Origin: Chitinophagales bacterium | GTDB taxonomy: Bacteria > Bacteroidota > Bacteroidia > Chitinophagales > Saprospiraceae | Assembly: GCA_013298955.1 (NCBI GenBank) | Contig: JAAFJT010000040.1 | Location: forward strand, 1-38,973 | Direction: 5' to 3' | Length of the DNA: 38,973 nucleotides | In this document: positions 8,135 through 17,085 of the stretch, piece after piece | Position numbering within the stretch: the stretch's first letter is position 1 | How the letters are laid out: each line of letters starts with the position of its first letter | The notes under the pieces: generated by a model | The model's input: only the letters and a program-made list of their open reading frames with translations | Told to the model about the DNA's origin: nothing | The model's database searches: none | Position numbers and translations under genes: made by a program

Positions 8135-10111
8135 TTATTTCATCACGACTAATTTTTTTACGCGCATGCCATCAGGAGTCAGGATATGGAGTAAATACGT
8201 ACCTGCTGCTAAGGTTTCAATATTTAAAAACAAATCATTTTTTTGAATATTTGTAAATACTTGTTCTTGAATTAAATGTCCATAATTATCCATGATATGA
8301 ATGGCAAGGGTGTGTGCCAAATGAGGTAAATCAAGGGAGATTTTAACACTGGATTGGGCTGGATTGGGGTAAATTTCGATTTTATGTTCCTCGTTTAAAG
8401 TAGTTTCTTTCAAAATAAAAGGCAGTAAAGTCATCCGAACAGTGGGTATCAAAGTGTAACCAAATCCTGCGGTGGACCAATCGTCTTCCGCTTTTTTACC
8501 CAAAATCGGTATAAAACGCGGCTTGAAACCCGTTACGCCTGCCCGCGATAACGAATCCGTCATATAAACGGTAGCTGCATAATCATGATAGCCTTTATTG
8601 AACCCAATTTGCATATTTGAAGTCGTATTCGTTGGGTCAAACTCTATCATTGCCAAATATTGTTTGTTATTTTTAGGGTAAAACCATCGTAATGTATTGA
8701 TGTCTTTCAAACGAATCGCTAAGGAAATATTACCTGCGGGTTGATTGGGCGCAAAAAGCGTGTCGTTGAGTGCGACAATGGTTCTTTCATTCGATTGCAC
8801 ATATTCATCATTATTGGAATCAACCCATTCGTATAGACTTGCCATAATCCGTTGTCCTTTGAGCAAACTGGGGTCTCCAAGCCGCACATTTACAGTCGTA
8901 ATGGTATGACCAAATCCCGTTTTGACATAATAATAGTTGCCAATTCGCCAAGTATGCGGTTCATTGGCAGTCCAATAACCATCGGACGGACGCGTAATGC
9001 TGACCGCACCACTTTCTTTGGCAAACAAAGAATCTGAAATAAAAAAACCAAATCCAACCGTATCATTCGCAGGGATTTGGTCCACATTACTGCTTGATAC
9101 ACGGTAACGGGCGTAATATTGACCGGGCGTTAAAGTGGAAGCCAATAATTTATTAGGCAGAATTTTATTTTCAATCGTCATGTCTTTTTGAACCGTTCCA
9201 TATAGTAAAGAATCAGTATAAACGGTCACGATACTATTATTCGCTTGATTCACTCGATAGACAAAGATTTTTACTTTTACATTGGTTGTTGTATTACCAT
9301 TATTGGTAATATCTAATAAAAATTTCATATCTTCTACCTGATTTTTGGGCGTAATGTAGTTGGGGGCAATGGCGTAAAACGAATTGATTTTTAAATCATA
9401 ATCAATTTTAATTAATTTCACATCATCCACCATCCAAAGATAATAATTGCCTTCAAAAATAAATTTGACCCGAAAAGTACTGGTTCCAATGCTATTGGGC
9501 AGTTTAACGAGAAGATTATCATTCGGAGCAGTGGCGATATTGGTCAATATGCTGGTGTTAATTTGAATTTTAGGTTTCCATGTAACCCCATTATCCTCTG
9601 ACCAAGCGACATAAACACTTGTCAAATAATTGCGATAATATTGATTGAAACTCAACGTCATATTAGTCTGCCCGCGTGCGTCGATAACGGGTGAAATCAA
9701 CTCACCTGAGTTGACAACAGGAGCCTGTCCCGAATTAGAGAGTGCAATATTGCCTCGATTATCCAACCAATCCGAATCAAAAATCGCGCAACCATTCGAT
9801 ACAGACGGAGACGCAATGCGGGCATCCAACCCATAAGCTCCGCGTCCGTAACCTGTCGCACTCCATGACCAAACGGCACTATCTGATTTACTCACGATAC
9901 CAGACAATAAACCTTTGGTATGCCAACCTTTGTGCGTTGCAGGCACTTGGGGATTCGTGCGCGAGAGGGCAAAAATAGAATTAGAGCCATTAAATTGACT
10001 GGCTTTGATGGTATTGGTATCAGATGTAGGCCAAATTTGGGTTTGACAAGGCGCGGAAACCACTCCCAACATGAAAATTACGGATACTAAAAAGGTCAAA
10101 AACTGTTGCAC
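8135..10111 (-). CDS. T9SS-exported surface protein (paralogue 1)
   Basis: A 658-residue exported protein. It has an N-terminal Sec signal (hydrophobic LTFLVSVIFMLGVVSAP) and a C-terminal type A sorting domain of about 82 residues beginning KIEIYPNPAQSSV and ending with a GTYLLHILTPDG strand and KKLVV. That domain directs secretion through the type IX system and anchoring or release at the surface. The N-terminal half, with FDSDWLDN, SGELISPVIDARG and WSEDNGVTWKPK, resembles jelly-roll (MAM/adhesion-type) domains that bind ligands. The middle contains a CARDB-like strand repeat (MKFLLDITNNGNTTTNVKV). No catalytic motif is seen. The next gene upstream is a close paralogue of the same length. 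Adhesin or matrix protein is inference. Confidence 0.85.
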   Translation of the reverse strand: MQQFLTFLVSVIFMLGVVSAPCQTQIWPTSDTNTIKASQFNGSNSIFALSRTNPQVPATHKGWHTKGLLSGIVSKSDSAVWSWSATGYGRGAYGLDARIASPSVSNGCAIFDSDWLDNRGNIALSNSGQAPVVNSGELISPVIDARGQTNMTLSFNQYYRNYLTSVYVAWSEDNGVTWKPKIQINTSILTNIATAPNDNLLVKLPNSIGTSTFRVKFIFEGNYYLWMVDDVKLIKIDYDLKINSFYAIAPNYITPKNQVEDMKFLLDITNNGNTTTNVKVKIFVYRVNQANNSIVTVYTDSLLYGTVQKDMTIENKILPNKLLASTLTPGQYYARYRVSSSNVDQIPANDTVGFGFFISDSLFAKESGAVSITRPSDGYWTANEPHTWRIGNYYYVKTGFGHTITTVNVRLGDPSLLKGQRIMASLYEWVDSNNDEYVQSNERTIVALNDTLFAPNQPAGNISLAIRLKDINTLRWFYPKNNKQYLAMIEFDPTNTTSNMQIGFNKGYHDYAATVYMTDSLSRAGVTGFKPRFIPILGKKAEDDWSTAGFGYTLIPTVRMTLLPFILKETTLNEEHKIEIYPNPAQSSVKISLDLPHLAHTLAIHIMDNYGHLIQEQVFTNIQKNDLFLNIETLAAGTYLLHILTPDGMRVKKLVVMK

Positions 10112-10231
10112 GGGATTTCAATATTGTGAAGTAAACTAAAAAATCTGAATGATAATCAATAGATTAGTAATAATTGCGCCATAAAATGCCTTTTTTGGGG
10201 TAGAATACACCTTTTTTGTTTTTACACCCAA

Positions 10232-10275
10232 AAAGAAACGGAATTAAGTACCACTGTACTTAATCCCGTTTCTTT
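10232..10275 (-). terminator. Intrinsic terminator of T9SS paralogue 2
   Basis: AAAGAAACGG-AATTAAGTA pairs with TACTTAAT-CCCGTTTCTTT around CCACTG. Read on the minus strand it is followed by a T-run (TTTTTGGG) and lies just after the stop of the upstream paralogue. Confidence 0.8.
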
Positions 10276-10305
10276 GAATAGTATCGTCGAAAAATTTATT
10301 TTCGA

Positions 10306-12285
10306 TTATTTCGCAACGACTAATTTTTTCATCCGAGTTCCGTCAGGAGTCAAGATGCGCAACATGTACGAGCCAGATGCCAAATTTTCAATGTTCAAGC
10401 TGTAATTATCTTTTTGAACGTTGTTGAAAAGTTGTTCTTGAATCAAACGACCGTTGTTATCCAACACTTGAACTGCCATTCCAATCACTGCATGTGGCAA
10501 ATCAACCGATACCGTCACCGTTTCTTTGGCAGGATTCGGGAAGATTTCAATTTTGTGGTCGATAGACAAGGTTTCATCTTTCACGCGCCAAGGCAATAAA
10601 GTCATCCGAACCGTTGGAATAACGCCTTGACCAAAGCCAACCGTTGACCAATCGGTATCCGATTTTTTACCCAAAATAGGCGCGTAACGTGGTTTGAAAC
10701 CCGCTACACCTGCGCGATATAAAGAATCTTGCATATAAATTGTCGCACCATAATCATGAAGACCTCTGTTGAAACCAATCGTCATATGCATGGTTGCATT
10801 CGTCGGGTCAAATTCCATCATTGCCAAATATTCTTTGTTGTTGCCCGGATAGAACCATTTTTGCGTATTGATGTCTTTCAAACCCAAAGTCAACCAAATA
10901 TTACCTGCGGGTTGGGTTGCAGGAATCAAGGTATCTCCAAAAGCAACCAACGTTCTTTCACTTGCTTGTACGGCTTTATCGGAATTAGCATCCACCCATT
11001 CGTATAAACCTGCACTAACACGCTGTCCTTTAATCAAACTTGGGTCACCCAAACGAACTGTCAAAGACGTAACCGTTTCAGTAGAACCTTTTTTGATGTA
11101 AAAATAATTACCTGTTCTCCAAGCACGCGGCTCTGTAGCCGTTGCCCAATAAGCATCCGAAGGACGCGTTACCGAAATCGATGCACTTTCTTTCCAATAC
11201 AAAGAATCTGAAACGAAGAAACCAAAGCCAAGCGTATCATTCGCTGGATTTTGGTCAATGCTATCTCCCGCAATCCGATAACGACCATAATATTGACCGG
11301 GAGTCAAGGAAGAAGCCAACAATTTACCCGGAAGCAATTTGTTTTCAATCGTCGTATCATTTCTAACCGTACCATAAGACAAGGAATCGGTATAAATGGT
11401 TGTCAATACGGGACCTGCATCTACTCTATAAACAAATAATTTTACTTTAACGCCTGACATCGTATTACCAGCATTGGCAATATCCAACAAAAATTTCATG
11501 TCTTCGACTTGATTTTTTTGAGTAATGTAGTTGGGCGCAATCGCAAAGAAGGTATTGACTTTCAAATCGTTTGTAACACTAATCAATTTGACATCATCAA
11601 TCGACCAAAAATAATAGTCTCCATCAAAAATGAACTTGATACGAAAACCACTTGTACCGACACTACCAGTCAATTTAACGTTGGCAACTGCATTTACCGC
11701 AGTAGCATTGTTCGCCGTAATATCTGCATTCACGCGAATACGCGGTTTCCAAGTTCTACCACTGTCTTCCGACCAAGTCACATAAGCAAATGCAGCATAA
11801 TTGCGGAAAAGTTGGTTGAAACGCAAAGTGATACCATTGTAACCCCGTGCGTCCATTATAGGAGAAACGATTTCGCCAGAATGCGGACTTGGGGATTGAC
11901 CAATGCCGTCACCCGCAGGCAAACCAACGCCTTTATTATCCAACCAGTCCGAATCGAAGGTCACCGCACCATTTGCAACAGTAGGAGAAACCATGGCGGT
12001 ACCGCCATAAGCACCCAAACTGACTCCATTCGTGTTCCATTTCCAAACGGAACTATCTGCTTTGGCAGCATTGGCAGAGGTCAATCCTTTGGTGTACCAA
12101 CCTGTATGGCTTGCAGGTACGACCGAATCGGTGCGGGTAATCGTAAAAAGGGAGCCTGCGCCTTTAAATTGGCTGGCATTTAAGGTGATAGAATCTGTGG
12201 TAGGCCAAATTTGGTTTTGAGCCGTAGCACTGATAGCTCCCAACATTAAACTTGCGGCAACTAAATTTGTAAAAATTTTTTGCAT
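10306..12285 (-). CDS. T9SS-exported surface protein (paralogue 2)
   Basis: A 659-residue paralogue of the gene at 8135, collinear along its whole length: the same signal peptide layout (FTNLVAASLMLGAISATA), the same TFDSDWLDNKG, HSGEIVSPIMDARG and WSEDSGRTWKPR blocks, a shared NYITQKNQVEDMKFLLDI segment, and the same sorting domain (KIEIFPNPAKETV to KKLVVAK). Many positions are identical and insertions are few, so the pair arose by tandem duplication and then diverged. It has its own terminator (10232-10275), so the two are probably separate transcripts. Exported and surface-exposed by family rule; function unknown. Confidence 0.85.
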   Translation of the reverse strand: MQKIFTNLVAASLMLGAISATAQNQIWPTTDSITLNASQFKGAGSLFTITRTDSVVPASHTGWYTKGLTSANAAKADSSVWKWNTNGVSLGAYGGTAMVSPTVANGAVTFDSDWLDNKGVGLPAGDGIGQSPSPHSGEIVSPIMDARGYNGITLRFNQLFRNYAAFAYVTWSEDSGRTWKPRIRVNADITANNATAVNAVANVKLTGSVGTSGFRIKFIFDGDYYFWSIDDVKLISVTNDLKVNTFFAIAPNYITQKNQVEDMKFLLDIANAGNTMSGVKVKLFVYRVDAGPVLTTIYTDSLSYGTVRNDTTIENKLLPGKLLASSLTPGQYYGRYRIAGDSIDQNPANDTLGFGFFVSDSLYWKESASISVTRPSDAYWATATEPRAWRTGNYFYIKKGSTETVTSLTVRLGDPSLIKGQRVSAGLYEWVDANSDKAVQASERTLVAFGDTLIPATQPAGNIWLTLGLKDINTQKWFYPGNNKEYLAMMEFDPTNATMHMTIGFNRGLHDYGATIYMQDSLYRAGVAGFKPRYAPILGKKSDTDWSTVGFGQGVIPTVRMTLLPWRVKDETLSIDHKIEIFPNPAKETVTVSVDLPHAVIGMAVQVLDNNGRLIQEQLFNNVQKDNYSLNIENLASGSYMLRILTPDGTRMKKLVVAK

Positions 12286-12586
12286 GAGTGGTTAGCTTTA
12301 CAATTAAGATTAGAATAAATCGAATAAGATATAGTTAGTAAAATTTTTTTTTCATACATTTTAGATTGCAATGCAACATTCTCTTGCATATTCCAATCAA
12401 AATCCGTCGTAAAGAAAAGAAAAACTTGTTGATTAGACAAATCTTTCTAAAAAAAGTTACTTATTTTAACTTTTGTCGCAACAAAGGTTTTTTTTATGAA
12501 CAATTATTCTATTTTTAAGTAATTAAAAATCAATGATTTATGAAATTTTTACTTTTGAATAGCAAAAAAGCGATTGACTTATTTTT
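12286..12586. other. Intergenic region, AT-rich
   Basis: The 301 bases between the T9SS paralogue 2 start and the kinase stop hold no convincing gene. AACCTTTG on the minus strand (12482-12489) resembles a -7 box but lacks the leading T and any spaced TTG. The promoter of the paralogue probably lies here but I cannot place it. Confidence 0.4.
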
Positions 12587-13561
12587 TTAAAAAGGGTGGG
12601 TGATTTCGCTCCATTCTTCAATCAAACGCTGCTTATCAATAGGCACAACTCCTATCGATTCGCAGACAATGCCGCCTGCCAAATTGCACCATTGCGCAAT
12701 CGTTTTCAAATCCATCCCGATTGCCAATGCCACAGATGCCATTGCAATCACCGTATCGCCTGCGCCACTCACGTCCGCAATGTGGCGCGGGCGGGTCGGA
12801 ATTAAATGTCCCACTTCGCCATCATGGATAAAAAGCCCTTTTTCCGATAAGGTAATCATCGTATAACGATTGCCCATCACGCGTCGCAAATAATTGGCAG
12901 CAGCAGACAAGGATTCCAAAGTCGGCTCGACTTGAAGCGGTAAGGCTTCTCGGATTTCTTTCAAATTGGGTTTGAAAAGCGTCGTTTGTTTAAAATCCAG
13001 AAAATGACGGTGTTTTGGATCCACGCAGGTCGGAATATCCCGAATCAAGGCTTCTTTCAAGACCTCTCGAATGAGTTGGAGCGTTAGCACACCTTTATTA
13101 TAATCTTGAAATAGGATGACATGGATATTTTTCGTATCTAAAAAAAAACGAATCCGTGTGAGCAAATCCTGCTGTTCAACTTCGTTAATATCGGTTACGG
13201 TTTCATCATCAATGCGCAACATTTGTTGTGAACCAGCAATAATTCTGGTTTTGACGGTTGTTTTGCGTTTTTCTGCGGTGATAAAACCTTTGGTCAATAG
13301 ATTATTTTCAGTCATCAAACGCATCAAGGCAATACCTTCCGCGCCTTTGCCAATGACGGAACAAAGATACGGCGTTGCGCCCAATGCCTTGATGTTTAAA
13401 GCCACATTGCCCGCGCCGCCAAGACGGTCTTCCGTTTCGGACAACTCGACGACAGGCACAGGTGCTTCGGGCGAAATGCGTCGGACATGTCCGCGCAAAT
13501 AACGGTCAATCATCACATCGCCAATGATGAGTACGCGAACAGATTCAAAGGATTTCCACAT
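12587..13561 (-). CDS. rfaE1: D-glycero-beta-D-manno-heptose-7-phosphate kinase (RfaE1/HldE N-domain type)
   Basis: A PfkB-family sugar kinase of 324 residues. The hallmark of the heptose kinase branch is ISPEAPVPVVE (29-39), followed by RLGGAGNVALN (46-56). The ATP-site anion hole DVSGAGDT is at 263-270. It phosphorylates heptose-7-phosphate at C1 in ADP-heptose synthesis for LPS inner core. Only the kinase domain is present; the C-terminal nucleotidyltransferase domain of fused HldE is absent, so a separate enzyme must exist elsewhere. It starts 23 bases after the Kdo transferase gene and is evidently cotranscribed with it, consistent with a shared role in LPS core assembly. Confidence 0.92.
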   Translation of the reverse strand: MWKSFESVRVLIIGDVMIDRYLRGHVRRISPEAPVPVVELSETEDRLGGAGNVALNIKALGATPYLCSVIGKGAEGIALMRLMTENNLLTKGFITAEKRKTTVKTRIIAGSQQMLRIDDETVTDINEVEQQDLLTRIRFFLDTKNIHVILFQDYNKGVLTLQLIREVLKEALIRDIPTCVDPKHRHFLDFKQTTLFKPNLKEIREALPLQVEPTLESLSAAANYLRRVMGNRYTMITLSEKGLFIHDGEVGHLIPTRPRHIADVSGAGDTVIAMASVALAIGMDLKTIAQWCNLAGGIVCESIGVVPIDKQRLIEEWSEITHPF

Positions 13562-13584
13562 AGATCGATTTGAAAATCAATGAT

Positions 13585-14844
13585 TTATAGTTTATTAATA
13601 TAATTAAGTATAAAAATTGTTGCGCCTTGATTTTGATTTAAATATTGGTTTACAACATTTGATGCGAGATTCCAATGATTAGAATCTTCTAAAAAGGCTA
13701 TTTTTTGAGTCAATTGTTCCAGATTTTGAACTGAAAAAGCACCACCTGCGGCAATCAACGCATTGGCTTCCACAAATTTTTGATATTTCGTGCCAAACAA
13801 AATCGGCAAGCCAAACGCCGCAGGTTCTAAAATATTATGAATCCCTGTACCAAAACCGCCGCCAACATACGCTACTTTCCCATAACGATACAAAGCAGAC
13901 AACATTCCAATATTATCAATAATTAAAATCATTGCATCATCAATAGGTTGATTATCAACAAGTTGGGAATAACAAATGGTTTTATGAGGTAATTTTTTTT
14001 GTAAATCTTGGATATGAGTTTTACCAATTTCATGGGGCGCAATAATGATTTTTTTGAAAACATTGGAACCTGTTTTTTGCAACCAATTGAAAATCAACGT
14101 TTCATCGGCTGCCCAAGTACTCCCACAAATCAAGGCATTATCATTTCCAACGAATTGTTGAATCAATGGAAAGGTTTTAGCTGCTGCTGCGATGGCGGTT
14201 ACACGGTCGATGCGCGTATCGCCTGCTAACACAACTTGTTGGCAACCAATGTTTTGTAATAATGCTAAGGATGCTTTATCTTGAACAAAAATTTGGTTGA
14301 AATAATCATTGGTCAATAATTTTCTAAAAAAAGTACCATACGAGCGAAAGAATATTTGGTCGGGACGAAAAACAGCAGCGATTAAAAGCGTTGGAATCTG
14401 ACGACTTTTTAACTCCTTTAAATGGTGAAACCAAAATTCATATTTGACAAAAACCGCTATATCGGGTTGGATTGCGTCTAAAAAACGCTTTGCATTGGTA
14501 ACAGTATCCAAAGGCATATACGTTACGAAATCAGCCAACGGATAATTTTTTCGCAATTCATAACCAGAAGGCGAGAAAAAACTTAACACAATTTGATATT
14601 TTTCAGCCGCTTCTTTTTTTAAATGCTCTATTAAAGGTCGCCCTTGTTCAAACTCGCCGAGCGATGCAACATGTATCCATACGATTTTGCTATTTTTATT
14701 TTTTTTTATAATAGTTTGATTTTCAATTCTTTTGAATAAATGCTGTCGTCCTTTCCGCCAAAGTTGTGCTTTTTTATTGAAAAAAGAAGCTATCCAAATA
14801 CCGAAATAATACAGATAAATCCCAAAATTGTATAAAAAAATCAT
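13585..14844 (-). CDS. waaA: 3-deoxy-D-manno-octulosonic acid transferase
   Basis: Transfers Kdo from CMP-Kdo to lipid A precursor at the inner membrane. The 419 residues carry an N-terminal membrane anchor (MIFLYNFGIYLYYFGIW), the conserved WIHVASLGEFEQGRP motif near residue 55, FVKYEFWFHHLKELK in the middle and the GT-B C-terminal sugar-nucleotide motif GGGFGTGIHNILEPAAFGLP. The ATG at 14844 is preferred because it starts directly at the anchor; an in-frame ATG at 14868 adds MFCCEIKI. First gene of a two-gene operon with the heptose kinase. Whether it adds one or two Kdo residues cannot be told. Confidence 0.95.
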   Translation of the reverse strand: MIFLYNFGIYLYYFGIWIASFFNKKAQLWRKGRQHLFKRIENQTIIKKNKNSKIVWIHVASLGEFEQGRPLIEHLKKEAAEKYQIVLSFFSPSGYELRKNYPLADFVTYMPLDTVTNAKRFLDAIQPDIAVFVKYEFWFHHLKELKSRQIPTLLIAAVFRPDQIFFRSYGTFFRKLLTNDYFNQIFVQDKASLALLQNIGCQQVVLAGDTRIDRVTAIAAAAKTFPLIQQFVGNDNALICGSTWAADETLIFNWLQKTGSNVFKKIIIAPHEIGKTHIQDLQKKLPHKTICYSQLVDNQPIDDAMILIIDNIGMLSALYRYGKVAYVGGGFGTGIHNILEPAAFGLPILFGTKYQKFVEANALIAAGGAFSVQNLEQLTQKIAFLEDSNHWNLASNVVNQYLNQNQGATIFILNYINKL

Positions 14845-14927
14845 AATTTTAATTTCACAGCAGAACAAATTTGGGGCATGAAAAGTTGTGGGCTTCGGAG
14901 TTGATACGCTGTTGCTTGCTATCTATT

Positions 14928-15107
14928 CTACAATCTTTTATTTTTAAAATACTTTACGTAGGATGGTGCTGCGATATGATTAGAGGGTTGTAAAATTCGT
15001 GAAATCCGCCCATCCATCACCCAGATTTCCTTTTTGTTGCGTACTAAGTATTTTTCTACAAAGGTATTACTAAAATAATTGCTTACCTTTGCAACTTGAT
15101 AAAGCAT
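14928..15107 (-). CDS. Possible small protein or gene remnant (59 aa)
   Basis: An ATG-initiated frame of 59 residues (MLYQVAKVSNYFSNTF to YVKYFKNKRL) in the gap between waaA and the ABC-F gene. Its composition looks coding: mixed hydrophobic and basic residues, KEIWVMDGRISRIL in the middle, no low-complexity run. An in-frame TAA lies two codons before the ATG. I do not recognise it. Against it, the plus-strand promoter box at 15084-15091 lies inside it, and no ribosome binding site is evident. It could be the tail of a decayed gene, with the window too short to show the rest. Confidence 0.3.
   Translation of the reverse strand: MLYQVAKVSNYFSNTFVEKYLVRNKKEIWVMDGRISRILQPSNHIAAPSYVKYFKNKRL
15084..15091 (+). 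promoter_or_regulatory. Possible -7 box for the ABC-F gene
   Basis: TACCTTTG matches TAnnTTTG, 84 bases before the ATG of the ABC-F gene. No TTG at the ideal distance upstream. Confidence 0.4.
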
Positions 15108-15175
15108 GTTTTACATAATGCTTTCATTATCATTCAATTTTAAATTCATCTTTTTATCATTTAATTGCGATACTC

Positions 15176-16813
15176 ATGCTGACGGTCAGTAATTTGGCAT
15201 TACAATACGGCAAACGCATCTTGTTTGAAGACGTAAATCTTAAATTTACAAAAGGAAATTGTTACGGCGTTATCGGGGCAAATGGCGCGGGCAAGTCCAC
15301 CTTTTTGAAAATTTTGTCGGGCGAAATCGACTCTACACGCGGTCATACCACCATCGAACCGGGCAATCGGATGGCGGTTTTGAAACAAAATCACTTTGCA
15401 TTTGACGAATTTGACGTATTGTCAACCGTCATCATGGGTCATAAGGAGTTGTACGACATTATGACGGAAAAAAATGCTATCTATGATAATCCCGATGCTT
15501 CCGAAGACGATGCGATGCGTGCTGCCGACCTCGAAGGCGTGTTTGCGGAAATGAATGGTTGGATGGCAGAAAGTGATGCAGGTGAATTGTTAGGCAATCT
15601 CGGCATTGTCGAAAATATGCACTCTATGCAGATGAAATCGCTGACGGGTGGACAAAAAGTGAAGGTTTTGTTGGCGCAAGCCTTGTTTGGCAATCCTGAT
15701 ATTTTATTGTTGGATGAGCCGACCAATGATTTGGATGCGGAAACGGCTAATTGGTTGAGCAATTTTTTGGCGGACTATGAAAATATTGTGATTGTTGTGT
15801 CGCATGACCGTCACTTTCTGGATATGGTGTGTACTCATATCGTGGATGTGGATTTCCAAAAAATACGGATGTATTCAGGTAATTATACGTTTTGGTACGA
15901 ATCCAGCCAATTGATGTCTAAACAAATGGCGGATAAAAATAAGAAAACGGAGACCAAACGGGCTGAATTGATGGATTTTATCAGTCGATTCAGTGCAAAT
16001 GCGTCCAAAGCGAAGCAAGCAACGAGTCGCAAAAAGGCGTTGGAAAAATTGAATTTGGATGAATTACGTCCTTCGACGCGAAAATATCCATTCATTAATT
16101 TTAAACCAGAACGCGAACCGGGTAATGAGATTTTCAAATGTACAAATTTGGCAAAAAGAGGTTTAGATGGCAAATTATTGTTTGCTAAAATCTCTTTTGC
16201 CTTCAATAAAGGCGATAAAGTGGCGATTATCAGTCGAAATGCAACCGCAGTAACGGCTTTTTTCAACGTGATTGCAGGTGAATTGAAACAAGATACAGGT
16301 AGTTTCGAGTATGGACAAACGATTACACGGGCGTATATGCCAAATGACAATTCAAAATTCTTTCAAGGAGCGCAAGACCAAGATTTAGTTTCGTGGTTGC
16401 GTCAATTTTCCAAAGAAAAAGACGAGTCCTTCATTCGCGGCTTCTTAGGGCGGATGTTGTTTTCGGGGGAAGAAGTGTTTAAAAAATCAAGTGTCTTGTC
16501 AGGAGGCGAAAAAGTGCGGTGTATGTTGTCTAAAACCATGTTGGGCAGCCCCAATTTCTTGATTTTGGATGAACCGACCAACCATTTAGATTTGGAATCT
16601 ATTACAGCTTTGAATAATGCGATGACCGAGTTTAAAGGCAATTTGATTTTCACATCGCATGATTATACGATTATGAATACGGTAGCAAATCGCATCATTG
16701 AAATAACGCCGAATGGCATTGTGGATCAATTGATGACGTTTGATGAATATATTAAAAATGAACGCATTAAACAATTGCGTGATGCGTTATATGGCAGTTT
16801 GAAACCAGCTTAA
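15176..16813 (+). CDS. ABC-F family ATPase (YbiT-like)
   Basis: A soluble, 545-residue tandem ATPase of the ABC-F class, whose members bind the ribosomal E site and rescue or tune translation. NBD1 has a normal Walker A (GANGAGKST, 34-42), signature LTGGQKVK and Walker B LLLDEPTNDLD. The linker between domains is charged and helical (ADKNKKTETKRAELM, SKAKQATSRKKALEKL), and RPSTRKYPFINF marks the YbiT branch. NBD2 keeps LSGGEKVRCML and LILDEPTNHLD, but its Walker A position reads ISRNATAVTAFF at about 350-361, without the GxxxxGK[ST] core. There are no membrane segments. It is a single-gene unit with a hairpin at 17042-17074 downstream. Confidence 0.92.
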   Translation: MLTVSNLALQYGKRILFEDVNLKFTKGNCYGVIGANGAGKSTFLKILSGEIDSTRGHTTIEPGNRMAVLKQNHFAFDEFDVLSTVIMGHKELYDIMTEKNAIYDNPDASEDDAMRAADLEGVFAEMNGWMAESDAGELLGNLGIVENMHSMQMKSLTGGQKVKVLLAQALFGNPDILLLDEPTNDLDAETANWLSNFLADYENIVIVVSHDRHFLDMVCTHIVDVDFQKIRMYSGNYTFWYESSQLMSKQMADKNKKTETKRAELMDFISRFSANASKAKQATSRKKALEKLNLDELRPSTRKYPFINFKPEREPGNEIFKCTNLAKRGLDGKLLFAKISFAFNKGDKVAIISRNATAVTAFFNVIAGELKQDTGSFEYGQTITRAYMPNDNSKFFQGAQDQDLVSWLRQFSKEKDESFIRGFLGRMLFSGEEVFKKSSVLSGGEKVRCMLSKTMLGSPNFLILDEPTNHLDLESITALNNAMTEFKGNLIFTSHDYTIMNTVANRIIEITPNGIVDQLMTFDEYIKNERIKQLRDALYGSLKPA

Positions 16814-17041
16814 TCGCTTTTGAATCTGGAATCGTCAATTTTAAAAAAATGTTTTAAAACAATTCTTTATCTAAAATAACCTCTTTTGCTTAAAAGGCTT
16901 GCCCAACTTTCGCAAAAGGTGTTTTAAAACAAATTAAAGTATATGAATTGCAGATTAAAAAAATAGATAATGCTTCAACGTTCAAGAGTCATCTATCAAA
17001 TCGGGCATACTATTCCATCTCCTAAATGATTTGTGAAAGTA

Positions 17042-17074
17042 AACGTGCGTCAGGGTTCAAACTTGACGCACGTT
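17042..17074. terminator. Bidirectional hairpin between ABC-F gene and outer-membrane gene
   Basis: AACGTGCGTCA pairs perfectly over 11 bases with TGACGCACGTT around GGGTTCAAACT. It lies between two convergent genes and ends 11 bases from the stop of the minus-strand gene. The apex contains GGTTCAAAC, a motif shared with other palindromes here. Confidence 0.65.
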
Positions 17075-17085
17075 ATGCTCGAAAA

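Noticed and set aside
11509-12183. A 224-codon open frame antisense to T9SS paralogue 2
   Set aside because: It lies wholly within the strong coding frame on the other strand, lacks recognisable domains and has a typical mirror composition.
12525-13588. Direct repeat AAAATCAATGATTTAT at 12526-12541 and 13573-13588
   Set aside because: Sixteen AT-rich bases flanking the kinase gene, without target duplication or other mobile signs; chance or minor.
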